Assembly (NCBI RefSeq): GCF_000400715.1
Contig: NZ_KE007347.1
Location: 1,719,382-1,783,381 of the forward strand
Source of the DNA: Acinetobacter genomosp. 15BJ
GTDB lineage: Bacteria > Pseudomonadota > Gammaproteobacteria > Pseudomonadales > Moraxellaceae
Length of the DNA stretch: 64,000 nt
Direction of reading: 5' to 3'
Under the pieces are notes generated by a model that worked only from the letters and a program-made list of their open reading frames with translations, was not told the origin of the DNA and did no database searches. The translations under genes and the position numbers were made by a program. Of this stretch, positions 53,817 through 63,743 are shown piece by piece (the stretch's first letter is position 1; each line of letters opens with the position of its first letter).

Positions 53817-55424
53817 TTAAGCGACCTGATTTAAAATAAATTCAGCACCACGCTCGCCAATCATGATGGCAATGGCGTTGGTGTTTCCGCTTGGAACTTG
53901 TGGGCAAATTGAACAATCGATGACGCGTAAATTTTGGAAACCATGTACTTTAAGGGTCTGGTCTGTAACTGAATCTTTTGGTGCATTGCCCATTTTGCAA
54001 CTACCCGCAGGGTGATAAACCGTTTTAATGTTCTGACGCATCCATTTATCAATCGCGGCGACATTCTCAGGATCAATATTTGCAGGCTCAATGACCTCTT
54101 GAACAATGGCTTGTAATGCAGGTTGTTGTAATAAACGCAGTCCAGCCTGCACCGCACGAATATTGGCATCAATATCCTCTTGGTGACCTAAGTAGTTTGG
54201 ATCAATGATCGGCATTGCATTCGGATCTTTACTACTTAAACGTAGAGTTCCTCGCGCTTTTGGCTGTATATGTCCGACTTTAATGGTCAGCCCATGTGCT
54301 TGAGCTGTGCCTTTTTCACCAGGGGTATTATCAAAATTATCCAGTACAGGCAGGAAATGAAACTGTACGTCAGGTCGGCCACCTTTGTTAGTGTCGATAA
54401 AGCCCCCGCCTTCAAGAATATTTGAGGTCAACACACCTGAACGGGTAAATTGCCATTGCAAAAAGTTCCGCACCGCTTTTAAGCCCTGATCTTCCCCAAG
54501 CAAGCTATTATTGGTTTTTACCGTAGCATTGACCGACATATGTAAATGATCATGAAAATTTTCGCCCACAGGCAAGTCTTGGATACATTCAATTCCGAGT
54601 TCATCTAAATGCTGTTTTGGGCCAATGCCAGAAAGTAATAAAACTTTAGGGCTGCCAATAGCGCCAGCACTCACAATCACTTCTTTAGCTGCATTTACGG
54701 TCGTCTCTGGCTTTCCAGCAATGCTAAATGTCACGCCTGTTGCTTGATTGCCTTGAGTTTCAATTTTATGTACCAGTGCATCGGTAATGACGGTGAGATC
54801 TGGATGATGCTCAACTGATTTTAAATAGGTTTTTGAGGTACTGGCTCTTTCACCCTTTTGTGTTGTCGTCTGATAAAACCCAACACCTGCCTGGTCCCAA
54901 CCATTGATATCATTGACATAGTTCATTCCCATTTGCTGACCTGCTTTAATGCAAGCAAGGGTTAAAGGATGGCGATAGCGGTTTTCGCTAACGGGTAAAA
55001 TGCCATCCTGTCCGTGGTATTCGTCAGCAAGGCTTTCATTTTTTTCTGCTTTTTTAAAGAATGGCAGCACATCTTGATAAGACCAGTTACTGCATCCCCA
55101 TTCCGATGCCCATAAATCATAGTCCTGACGTTGTCCACGACAATAAATCATGCCATTGACTGAACTGCCACCACCTAATACTTTGCCTTGTGCAAGGATC
55201 ATTTCTCGGTGATTACAGTGTTGTTGTGGAACCGTCATATACGGCCATGATTTTTGTTGGAATACTTTAATCACGGTTGCAGGAATCATATGAAACAGAC
55301 TACTGTCTTTGCTTCCTGCCTCAAGTACCAGCACTCGTCCTGCTTTAGCCTGTAATAACCTTGCTGCAACCACACAGCCCGCTGAACCTGCTCCAATAAT
55401 GATGTAGTCATACTCTTTATCCAT
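53817..55424 (-). CDS. GMC-family FAD oxidoreductase (choline/alcohol dehydrogenase-like)
   Basis: 535 residues. The FAD-binding N-terminus IIIGAGSAGCVVAARLLQ (8-25) and VLVLEAGSKDS are followed by QGKVLGGGSSVNGMIYCRGQ (the GMC signature 1) and a second signature around SAGAIGSPKVLLLSGIGPKQ. The active-site His region YHPAGSCKMG and the final GNTNAIAIMIGERGAEFI are clear. These enzymes oxidise primary alcohols or choline to aldehydes. Between amine oxidase and aldehyde dehydrogenase genes it suggests that an aryl alcohol such as phenylethanol can enter the same route (inference). AGGATGAGATCAG precedes the ATG. Confidence 0.88.
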   Translation of the reverse strand: MDKEYDYIIIGAGSAGCVVAARLLQAKAGRVLVLEAGSKDSSLFHMIPATVIKVFQQKSWPYMTVPQQHCNHREMILAQGKVLGGGSSVNGMIYCRGQRQDYDLWASEWGCSNWSYQDVLPFFKKAEKNESLADEYHGQDGILPVSENRYRHPLTLACIKAGQQMGMNYVNDINGWDQAGVGFYQTTTQKGERASTSKTYLKSVEHHPDLTVITDALVHKIETQGNQATGVTFSIAGKPETTVNAAKEVIVSAGAIGSPKVLLLSGIGPKQHLDELGIECIQDLPVGENFHDHLHMSVNATVKTNNSLLGEDQGLKAVRNFLQWQFTRSGVLTSNILEGGGFIDTNKGGRPDVQFHFLPVLDNFDNTPGEKGTAQAHGLTIKVGHIQPKARGTLRLSSKDPNAMPIIDPNYLGHQEDIDANIRAVQAGLRLLQQPALQAIVQEVIEPANIDPENVAAIDKWMRQNIKTVYHPAGSCKMGNAPKDSVTDQTLKVHGFQNLRVIDCSICPQVPSGNTNAIAIMIGERGAEFILNQVA

Positions 55425-55490
55425 CTGATCTCATCCTAAACGTCTTTCTCTGACTGCATTGTTAATCGATCCAAACACCCCAAATCTGAT

Positions 55491-56768
55491 TTAATAGATG
55501 TATTGCAGAATCAACTGTGCATATAGATTGGTTTTGTCATCGTAGTTTTGTGTGCCACCGCTGTGGATATCATGCTTTGGCTTATACAGTCCGATCAGCG
55601 GAATAACGGTGAGATTGTTATTTACTGACCAAACTGAAAACACATCTAGTTCATGCCCATCGACATTGACCAATGACTTATTTACGGTTTGAAACTTATA
55701 AGCCAAAGCACCCAACATAAAATTTTCTTTTAGATTCATCATGTAAGAAACTTGATGAATATCGGCATTTTTATTAAAGGGTCCTGCATAATTTCCAGCA
55801 ACTTCACCCTGAAACCATGTTCCAAATCCAACCGTATTGCCGTAAAACATTGGGTCATACTGATCGGAAAAATGGCTGAAACGATAACCTATTGACGGTG
55901 TATATTTTGTAGATAAGAAGTTATAGTTCAGCCCCAGATAGCCCGCATTTTCCGTGCTGTTCTGTTTATCCTGAACCACCCATTCAGACTTTATTTGTAG
56001 TTCAGGTAAGGCTTGATAGTTCAAGCGTAAGGCATAATTCTTAAGATCCTTACGTCCTGAAATGTGTTCGGCATCTTCAAGGTCCAAGACATTTAAATAA
56101 GTAAAACCGATGCCTTTATCTTTGAGTTGGTAGATCAGATCAGTCACAAACAGTTCTGATGAAAATTGTGCTTTGTTATTCGACTTTAAATATGCCAGTT
56201 TTAGCGTTGTATCTTGTTGCGGTTTATATTGCAGCAGACTGCTAAAATCGAAGCTGCGTCGTGCTGCCAGATAATAGGCCCCTCCTCGATCCAGTGCCCC
56301 ATCCGCAGGTACTTTACCCAGATTTAATGCATCACCCGCAATGAAAAATCCATCACCGATCATGATATTTTGCCGACCGATACTGAAATTGTAGGTCGTC
56401 AATTCATCTTTATGGGTACCATCTTTAAAGCCAATCACCCATTCATTCACGTCAGTTTTACGTTCTTGACCATTACTATTTTGACCAGCATCACCATCGC
56501 CCCATGTCGCTGAGCTGATCCCGCTTAAACTGGCATAGAGCTGATGGTTTTGAAATGTTTGCTGCCCTTTGGCCCCATATTTAAGATGTCCTTCTTGCCA
56601 ATTGATACGCTGGTCATCAATGTCTTCACCGTTATAGCCTTTAGCACTGCTAAAAGCACCAAAGGTTGCTTCAAAAATCGGGTTAATTTCAAGCTCACCT
56701 GCATATGCAGTTGAAAAACATGAGACAAAGAGAGTCCCTCTCATCACATGAGAAAATAAAGTTTTCAT
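55491..56768 (-). CDS. Outer-membrane beta-barrel porin
   Basis: 425 residues. Signal peptide about 1-23 ending FSTAYA. The mature protein starts GELEINPIFEATFGAF and shows repeated amphipathic strands with aromatic girdles, ending LYAQLILQYIY with a terminal Tyr rather than Phe. It could be the outer-membrane entry for amines of this cluster. It is not clearly OprD type; it lacks the LYLRNFY-like N-terminus. AAGGAATTTTGT precedes the ATG, and a perfect hairpin lies in its leader. Transcribed with tynA and the GMC gene. Confidence 0.82.
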   Translation of the reverse strand: MKTLFSHVMRGTLFVSCFSTAYAGELEINPIFEATFGAFSSAKGYNGEDIDDQRINWQEGHLKYGAKGQQTFQNHQLYASLSGISSATWGDGDAGQNSNGQERKTDVNEWVIGFKDGTHKDELTTYNFSIGRQNIMIGDGFFIAGDALNLGKVPADGALDRGGAYYLAARRSFDFSSLLQYKPQQDTTLKLAYLKSNNKAQFSSELFVTDLIYQLKDKGIGFTYLNVLDLEDAEHISGRKDLKNYALRLNYQALPELQIKSEWVVQDKQNSTENAGYLGLNYNFLSTKYTPSIGYRFSHFSDQYDPMFYGNTVGFGTWFQGEVAGNYAGPFNKNADIHQVSYMMNLKENFMLGALAYKFQTVNKSLVNVDGHELDVFSVWSVNNNLTVIPLIGLYKPKHDIHSGGTQNYDDKTNLYAQLILQYIY

Positions 56769-56810
56769 ACAAAATTCCTTTTTGTCAGCGATCTACTCAA
56801 CGCTCAGTTT

Positions 56811-56831
56811 TGGGTAATCTTCGATTACCCA
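56811..56831. promoter_or_regulatory. Hairpin between tynA and the porin gene
   Basis: TGGGTAATC (56811-56819) and GATTACCCA (56823-56831) pair perfectly around TTC. It lies in the 82-base gap before the porin. There is no T-run on the minus strand, so it is more likely an mRNA processing or stabilising structure than a terminator. Confidence 0.5.
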
Positions 56832-56850
56832 TGTAACTTAATCTGCGTTT

Positions 56851-59160
56851 TTAGTGATGCTCGTGCTGGGCATGTTCCTGTTCCTCACCCAAGTTTAAAG
56901 TCGGGGTGTTGTCGAAGAAATTCCACGGTTTGATCAAGGTATAAACCCATTCTGTCGGCATGATTGGCCACTCTTCGGCACGTGCCACATGGGTGGTTCC
57001 TGTGGTCATCCAGACCACAAGGTCTTTATTTTCAATATTTTCATTGTTCTGAATAAACTGACCTAAACCCGTATCATGAGTTGAACGGTTCGAATATTTC
57101 CCTTCAGGATAGCGTTCATCTGGATTGTATTGTGTCACCCAAATTTGTTTATCCATAAAGTTAAGGCGTTTAAATAGCCATTCATCTGGGGCAAAATTGG
57201 CACCCTTCGCCACTGGGTGAGTTCCGCCAGCAAACGGAATTAATTGGTAAGAAACGGGATTGCCTAATTTATTTTCCTTATTGAAATTGGTAAGTAAGCG
57301 AATGGTAGATGGATCAAACTTTTCAGCCGCGTTTTGCTCATTGCTAATCACTTTACTGTCAATTTGCATCGAACTGGTACGCACACCGCCTCGATCATTG
57401 GCCTTCACCACTGGGTCCATGTGCATAAAGCTATTATTTTCTCCATCAACATCCAGATCTAAGCGGAAGTTATAGATGTGTTGATGGGTTGTACCCACAA
57501 TATTATGGTCAATTAAAGTGCCATATTTGGTGTCTTCCTTAGCGGTACTGTCATGCATAGTTCGTGCTTTAACACCTTTAACCGCTTCAATCCCTGTCGC
57601 ACCTGCATTAATTCCAATCACGCCATTTTGAGCAAAGACCCAGTCAAACATGTAATCATAATTTCCAACGGTACTAATCCAGCGCACCACAAGTTCACGA
57701 CGTGCTTCACTGGCATCTTGATCACCAAAAATCTCTTGGTGTTTGTACTCAGGTCCTGCATAACGCTCAAAAATAGCGATGGCATTTGGAATAATCTGTG
57801 GTTGGCCTTTGTAGTCGGCAATCACTGCATCCAGTAACACCGCATTTTCTGGCGCATCGGTACCCAGTTGAATATTTGAGGTTAGGGTTCCCATGCCATA
57901 CTCACCTGAATCCAGATAAGATTTGAAGTACCATCCCATATCTGGGTCACCATAAGGAACTACCATGCCGCCAAGATTCCCTTCATACATGACCTTGCGT
58001 TTTACGCCTTTATCTTTATATGTGACCGTTGAAAGCTGGAGACCGACACGTGAGTCTAGCGCCACATGGAAACACCAGTTACCCCAATGTACGGTTTGTC
58101 CTGTAATGGTAAAGTTCTTGCCTTCGGGTTCACTGATATCGAGCGGTTTGATTTTCGGTGGCTGAGTATTCTTGGTGGCATAGGGCCGATCTGCCATCGG
58201 TACAGGAATCATGGCGCCTTCTTCAATTTTAATAATTTTTTCTTTGTCTAAATCCACCACGGCAACCAAGTTCTCAATCGGATGTGCCCAATAGTTACCA
58301 TCTCCAGTATCCAAATAAGACACGACTTTTAAAACATTGAGTTGTTTATCTAAGCCATCTTTACCGCCAAAATAGCCCACTGTTAATGGATTGGTAACCA
58401 CTTTCTTAACATCGGTGATACCACGTTTACGCAAAGCGTCCTGATATTCTTTGCTGGCCTCAATCACACGCTGAACCGTCTCGAAATTATCCAGTAACAC
58501 CATGCCATGTGTATCTTTTAATATATTCCATTTGCTGACTTGTTGTGTAGTCAGGTTCACTTCACCTTCAATTGCCTGATTACCTTTTAATAAAATGAAC
58601 GACGCTACACGGTCATCTTTATATTCTTTATGATTAATAAAGAAATCCCAGACTTTGGCCTTTTCTGGCTCTTTCAGCTTCAACTCGGCAAAACGCATAT
58701 TTTTATAGGCATATTTTGAGCGATTAATGACATCAAAGGTCTTTTTAATTTCTGCCGTATTTAAACTATTAAGGGGATGAAAAGTATTTTCAATTTTAAA
58801 GGTCTGATCTAGCCCCGACTGGAACACTTCATTGAAAAAGTCTTTCCCAATAACAGGTTTACCCTCTTTAATGAGTACTGGGACACTCAGTTTTAAGGGT
58901 TTTCCGTTAACCAAGACCTGATCTGAATTGGGTTTGGCTCTGACCACAATAGAACCTTTGGAAATGGTATAGCTATTGGTGAAATCATCTTTGACTACTT
59001 TGGCACCCTGCTCACTCATGTTTTGATACAGTGGTACCAATTCGGCAGCCTCACCATGCGCATAAGCGATAGTATGAACACCCCACAAGCCCGCAGCGAT
59101 GGATAAGTTAAGTGCCAGTATTTTTTGTATCTCTTTAAATAATATTGGTTTATGCATCAC
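56851..59160 (-). CDS. tynA: Copper-containing primary amine oxidase (tyramine/phenylethylamine oxidase)
   Basis: 769 residues, the usual length for a bacterial copper amine oxidase. A signal peptide (about 1-34, ending AYA) sends it to the periplasm. The topaquinone precursor is Tyr501 in GNYDYMFDW, the catalytic base is Asp417 in SYLDSGEYGMG, and copper ligands His559 and His561 are in TTHQHIYNF. N-terminal D2/D3 domains precede the catalytic D4 barrel. It oxidatively deaminates 2-phenylethylamine or tyramine to the aldehyde plus NH3 and H2O2. The adjacent aldehyde dehydrogenase and AraC regulator reproduce the E. coli tynA-feaB-feaR set. Confidence 0.93.
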   Translation of the reverse strand: MMHKPILFKEIQKILALNLSIAAGLWGVHTIAYAHGEAAELVPLYQNMSEQGAKVVKDDFTNSYTISKGSIVVRAKPNSDQVLVNGKPLKLSVPVLIKEGKPVIGKDFFNEVFQSGLDQTFKIENTFHPLNSLNTAEIKKTFDVINRSKYAYKNMRFAELKLKEPEKAKVWDFFINHKEYKDDRVASFILLKGNQAIEGEVNLTTQQVSKWNILKDTHGMVLLDNFETVQRVIEASKEYQDALRKRGITDVKKVVTNPLTVGYFGGKDGLDKQLNVLKVVSYLDTGDGNYWAHPIENLVAVVDLDKEKIIKIEEGAMIPVPMADRPYATKNTQPPKIKPLDISEPEGKNFTITGQTVHWGNWCFHVALDSRVGLQLSTVTYKDKGVKRKVMYEGNLGGMVVPYGDPDMGWYFKSYLDSGEYGMGTLTSNIQLGTDAPENAVLLDAVIADYKGQPQIIPNAIAIFERYAGPEYKHQEIFGDQDASEARRELVVRWISTVGNYDYMFDWVFAQNGVIGINAGATGIEAVKGVKARTMHDSTAKEDTKYGTLIDHNIVGTTHQHIYNFRLDLDVDGENNSFMHMDPVVKANDRGGVRTSSMQIDSKVISNEQNAAEKFDPSTIRLLTNFNKENKLGNPVSYQLIPFAGGTHPVAKGANFAPDEWLFKRLNFMDKQIWVTQYNPDERYPEGKYSNRSTHDTGLGQFIQNNENIENKDLVVWMTTGTTHVARAEEWPIMPTEWVYTLIKPWNFFDNTPTLNLGEEQEHAQHEHH

Positions 59161-59368
59161 GTTGATCCTTTTTATCTATCCCTGAGCGATCTGTATCAGA
59201 TCGTTAAAATGCTCTTTGCTCTGTGTGCAGCAGCTAAAATCATCTTCATATTTCAAGTCGATTGAAGCGCTTTAATCTTCCCTTATTGGTTTAATTTCAA
59301 CACAGTTGCATGGGTCTAGCTTGTCCAAGAATGACGCGGAACTTGTCTAAAAATGACATCTAAAATGT

Positions 59369-60286
59369 TTAAGCCAACATCGTTTCTCTAAACTCTTTCG
59401 GAGAGACACCATAGGTTTTTTTGAAGATCTTTGAAAAATGAGCACCATCCCAAAAGCCCCATTTCAGCGCTATTTGAGTAATGGAACTCTGCTTGTTTCT
59501 TTTATCCAGCAGATCTGTTTTGACCTTCTCGAGTCTTTTGATCTGTATGTATTTATTAATCGATAAATTTTCTTGTACAAATAATCGATACAGATGCCGT
59601 AACGATACTCCGATATGTGCAGCAATCAACTTAGGAGAGAGATCAGGTTTTGTCAGATTTTCGATAATATAGCGCTCGGCTTTTTCCAAAAGATTATTCT
59701 GATTATTATTGATGTTTCTATAATTAATGGTCGGTTTGATTAAGGCAATCAGTGCATCTTCAAAGGCATTGCCATCTTCCGATGCATACCAGAGTTTAAT
59801 ATTTTCGGGCGACATATTTTTCAAAATATTCTTCAGCAGAAAACCACTCATATTTTGGGTAATCAACTTACCAAAATATTCAGAACTAATATTCTCTTTC
59901 AGCAACTTTTCCCGTGACAGATGCACTGAAATTTGACTGACTAAACCTTGTGGAAACATTGAAATGGTTTCCACAGGATCTACCAAGACAATATCACCCT
60001 CATTTAAGGTCAAAGTTTCATTTTTATATTGCAGTAGCATCTTGCCCGAATTCTGCAAAATCAAAAAACAGAAACGATTATTGACTCGATCAATTTCATC
60101 CGCCTTTCGAACAATTTTATTGGCATTATTTTTAATAAAGGCAATCTCGGTATCACCCAGTAAAAAACATTGCACTTCACCAATAAATAAATTCCGAGTC
60201 CCATCAAAATCTGTTTCAAAATTGCCGCACACATTCTTGATATGATGCGTCCACGTTAACAGTGCATCACTCACATATTGGTTCAT
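59369..60286 (-). CDS. feaR: AraC-family transcriptional activator (FeaR-like)
   Basis: 305 residues from the ATG at 60286 with GGGAG just upstream; the longer ORF begins at a TTG and is less likely. The N-terminal ~200 residues are an AraC_binding_2-type sensing domain (SGKMLLQYKNETLTLNEGDI). The C-terminal ~100 are two HTH motifs: LIAAHIGVSLRHLYRLFVQE and ITQIALKWGFWDGAHFSKIF, then YGVSPKEFR. In E. coli FeaR activates tynA and feaB with phenylacetaldehyde or related aldehydes. Here it lies just upstream of tynA on the same strand, 208 bases away. Confidence 0.82.
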   Translation of the reverse strand: MNQYVSDALLTWTHHIKNVCGNFETDFDGTRNLFIGEVQCFLLGDTEIAFIKNNANKIVRKADEIDRVNNRFCFLILQNSGKMLLQYKNETLTLNEGDIVLVDPVETISMFPQGLVSQISVHLSREKLLKENISSEYFGKLITQNMSGFLLKNILKNMSPENIKLWYASEDGNAFEDALIALIKPTINYRNINNNQNNLLEKAERYIIENLTKPDLSPKLIAAHIGVSLRHLYRLFVQENLSINKYIQIKRLEKVKTDLLDKRNKQSSITQIALKWGFWDGAHFSKIFKKTYGVSPKEFRETMLA

Positions 60287-60439
60287 CTCTTCGCTCCCTG
60301 TGCTGTGCAATTACTAAAGTTTGTTCTTTAGCGCTGGTGCCCTATTTTGGCTGGTGTACAATTATGTTTGATAAACAAACAAATTGTGTGCCAAAAATTC
60401 CTCGTCCTTGGAATTCATTTTTGATTATAACCAACGAGC

Positions 60440-60476
60440 AATAAAGCAGCTGATAAATCGATTCAATTTATCAGCT
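60440..60476 (-). terminator. Probable terminator of the dioxygenase operon
   Basis: AGCTGATAAAT (60448-60458) pairs perfectly with ATTTATCAGCT (60466-60476). On the minus strand GCTTTATTG follows the stem. It lies 10 bases past the stop of the flavin reductase gene. Confidence 0.6.
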
Positions 60477-60485
60477 TCACCCAGC

Positions 60486-61460
<975 letters not shown>

Positions 61461-61511
61461 TTATCCTGTTTCTGATCGATATTTGATACCGATTTATCCT
61501 GATTAAATCGC

Positions 61512-62465
61512 TTAAATATCCAGTACCAATCGTGCTGACTTAGAACGTGAACAGCACACCAATATCTGCTCATTACTGGCCTTTTCTTCATCGGTAAAAT
61601 ACACATCGCGATGATCAGGTTCACCTTCGATCACATCGCACATACAGGTACCACACACGCCTTGTTCACATGACATTTCAATCTCAATGCCTTCACGCGC
61701 CAGCGCCTGCAAAATGGTTTCTTCTGCATTGACCATAATGATCTTGCCACTTTGCTGTGCTACCACTTCAAATGCATCACCACCTGTTTCAACCTCAACC
61801 TGAAAATATTCCTTATGGATTTGCTGTTCAGGGAAGTTTTGTGTCAGGGCTAAATTGATAACCCAGTCCATAAAACCGTTTGGACCACAGGTATAGATAT
61901 GACTTTCTTTATCAATGTCTTGAATGGCAGATTGGAAAAACTCGCGATGGCTTGCTCCTTCCGATTTAAAATGAAAGGTCGTGAAAGGTGCCAAGATGCC
62001 ATGTTTAATTTCATCGACAAAAGCACAGCGTTCTGGGCTTGCGCCGCAGTAATGCAGTTCAAAAGATTTGCCTTCCTGTGCCAATTGATAGGCCATGGTA
62101 ATCAGTGGGGTAATCCCAATACCGCCACCCACCAGCACAGCATGTTTGGACTTGACTAAAGGAAACAGGTTCTTCGGTTCACTGACCTGAATCTGCATGC
62201 CATCTTTTAAATCATCAAAGGCCGACACTGAACCACCACGTGATTCTGGATCACGCAAAATCCCAAGTCGGAACTTACCGACATCATTCGGGTTTTGACA
62301 CAATGAGTACTGACGCACCATGCCATTGGGGAGGTGCACATCAATATGCGCACCAGCTTCAATTTTGGGTAATACGGTCGAATTTGCAGATTCAAATTCC
62401 ATGACTGCAACATTTCCACCTTCGACATGACGGTTTTTTACCACCACATTATAAAGTATCGTCAT
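61512..62465 (-). CDS. PDR/VanB-type ferredoxin reductase (FMN plus 2Fe-2S)
   Basis: 317 residues from the ATG at 62465 with GGGAGAG upstream; a farther start at 62519 would overlap the SDR gene and has no ribosome-binding site. It begins with an FNR-like flavin domain (VRQYSLCQNPNDVGKFRLGI), then an NAD domain (VLVGGGIGITPLITMAYQL; YTCGPNGFMDWV), and ends in a plant-type 2Fe-2S domain with CEQGVCGTCMCDV and a final Cys (ILVCCSRS). It passes electrons from NADH to the Rieske oxygenase encoded upstream. The order flavin, NAD, ferredoxin is that of phthalate dioxygenase reductase. Confidence 0.9.
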   Translation of the reverse strand: MTILYNVVVKNRHVEGGNVAVMEFESANSTVLPKIEAGAHIDVHLPNGMVRQYSLCQNPNDVGKFRLGILRDPESRGGSVSAFDDLKDGMQIQVSEPKNLFPLVKSKHAVLVGGGIGITPLITMAYQLAQEGKSFELHYCGASPERCAFVDEIKHGILAPFTTFHFKSEGASHREFFQSAIQDIDKESHIYTCGPNGFMDWVINLALTQNFPEQQIHKEYFQVEVETGGDAFEVVAQQSGKIIMVNAEETILQALAREGIEIEMSCEQGVCGTCMCDVIEGEPDHRDVYFTDEEKASNEQILVCCSRSKSARLVLDI

Positions 62466-62499
62466 GATTTCTCTCCCTGATATGCATCTCGCCGAAGGC

Positions 62500-63237
62500 T
62501 TAACGCATAAATAATCCACCGTTAATATCCCATGTCGCCCCTGTTACGAAAGCTGCACTAGGGCTTGCCAATAAAGCACAGGTTTCGGCAATAAATTCCA
62601 TGCTGCCCAAAGCTTTAACGGGGATATTTTGAATAAATTGCGCCATTTTCTCGTCAGACACCACGCTATGCACAATCGGCGATTCCATCGGTCCCGGTGC
62701 AATCGCATTCACAGTCACCCCTTTGGCTGCAAATTCTTTGGCAAAGATTTTAGTCAAGGTAATAATTGCACCTTTAGTAGAGGCATAATGTGCACCCGTC
62801 GCAGTCCCGCCATTTTGTCCAGCCAAAGAGGCCATATTGACGATACGGCCATAGCCTTGATCGGCCATAAATTTGCCAATGATCTGGCAAGACTGAAATG
62901 TGCCACGCTGATTAACCTGCGTGATCATGTCAAAATCCGCAGCACTAATCTCTAAAACTGGGGTTGCCTTGGTCATGGTGGCATTGTTAATCAGCACATC
63001 CAGCTTCGAAAATTTCTGCTGAATCCACTGCACGGCTGCATGGAAATCAGCCTCAACGGAAATATCCAGTTTCAGTGGAAATAGATTCTCTGCATGCGGA
63101 CTACCTGCTTTGGCTTGCTCTGCTTTCTCTAAGGTACTGGCAGATAAGATCACTTGATGCCCTTGCGCTGCAAAATACTCAGCAATGACATTCCCTAGAC
63201 CCGAAGCGGCACCTGTGACTAAAACAACCTGTTTCAT
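62500..63237 (-). CDS. SDR, putative cis-dihydrodiol dehydrogenase
   Basis: A 245-residue classical SDR: TGAASGLGNVI at about 8-18, INNATMTKATP (the NNAG position is NNAT), MASLAGQNGGTATGAHYAS with the catalytic Ser, and YASTKGAI with Tyr and Lys. It ends with TGATWDINGGLFMR, the usual FabG-like C-terminus. Lying between the dioxygenase beta and reductase genes, it most likely aromatises the cis-diol formed by the dioxygenase (inference). AGGAGCGAAAA precedes the ATG, and the gene is 10 bases after the beta-subunit gene. Confidence 0.87.
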   Translation of the reverse strand: MKQVVLVTGAASGLGNVIAEYFAAQGHQVILSASTLEKAEQAKAGSPHAENLFPLKLDISVEADFHAAVQWIQQKFSKLDVLINNATMTKATPVLEISAADFDMITQVNQRGTFQSCQIIGKFMADQGYGRIVNMASLAGQNGGTATGAHYASTKGAIITLTKIFAKEFAAKGVTVNAIAPGPMESPIVHSVVSDEKMAQFIQNIPVKALGSMEFIAETCALLASPSAAFVTGATWDINGGLFMR

Positions 63238-63247
63238 TTTTTCGCTC

Positions 63248-63733
63248 CTAGAGAATATAGCTGATACCCGCCAAGGTATCGGTTGAGTTAACTAAATTGA
63301 TAATTTTACGATTGATCTTAAAGCCTTGTTCCGCATCACGAACCAAATGGAAGGTCACATCAGCAGTGTAATGTTTGAGGCTTTCTTTACGGAATTCACG
63401 CAGGTTTTGTGCACAACGCAGAATGATTTCACCATCTTGATCTTTGACGATGCGAATACGCGAAACACTACGTACCGTATTGGCTTTGGGTGCAGTTGAA
63501 ATTGCTTCACCATTTTCCAAACGCTGTACCCGTAACTTACGCATATGATGATCGTCATAGGCATAGTTCAAATTGTTTTCATAATCGGTCAGTTTCGGAT
63601 CAATCGGGATGATATAGACGCCTTTTTCATTCCACAGATCCAGCCAAGTATCATGCTCAGAATGGTCCAGCATATCGGCTTCTGCCCAGATAAAAGCGGT
63701 CACTTCATTCAGTAAATTTAAATCAATTTTCAT
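63248..63733 (-). CDS. Aromatic-ring-hydroxylating dioxygenase beta subunit
   Basis: A 161-residue cone-shaped beta subunit. It has FIWAEADMLDHSEHDTWLDL, the short-motif DDHHMRKLRVQRLENGEAIS, a central RIVKDQDGEIILRCAQNLRE, and ends FKINRKIINLVNSTDTLAGI. These fit the BenB/AntB/HcaF group. It is structural and stabilises the catalytic alpha subunit. AAGGAGAGCGCC precedes the ATG. The gene starts 10 bases after the alpha-subunit stop, so both are one operon. Confidence 0.9.
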   Translation of the reverse strand: MKIDLNLLNEVTAFIWAEADMLDHSEHDTWLDLWNEKGVYIIPIDPKLTDYENNLNYAYDDHHMRKLRVQRLENGEAISTAPKANTVRSVSRIRIVKDQDGEIILRCAQNLREFRKESLKHYTADVTFHLVRDAEQGFKINRKIINLVNSTDTLAGISYIL

Positions 63734-63743
63734 GGCGCTCTCC

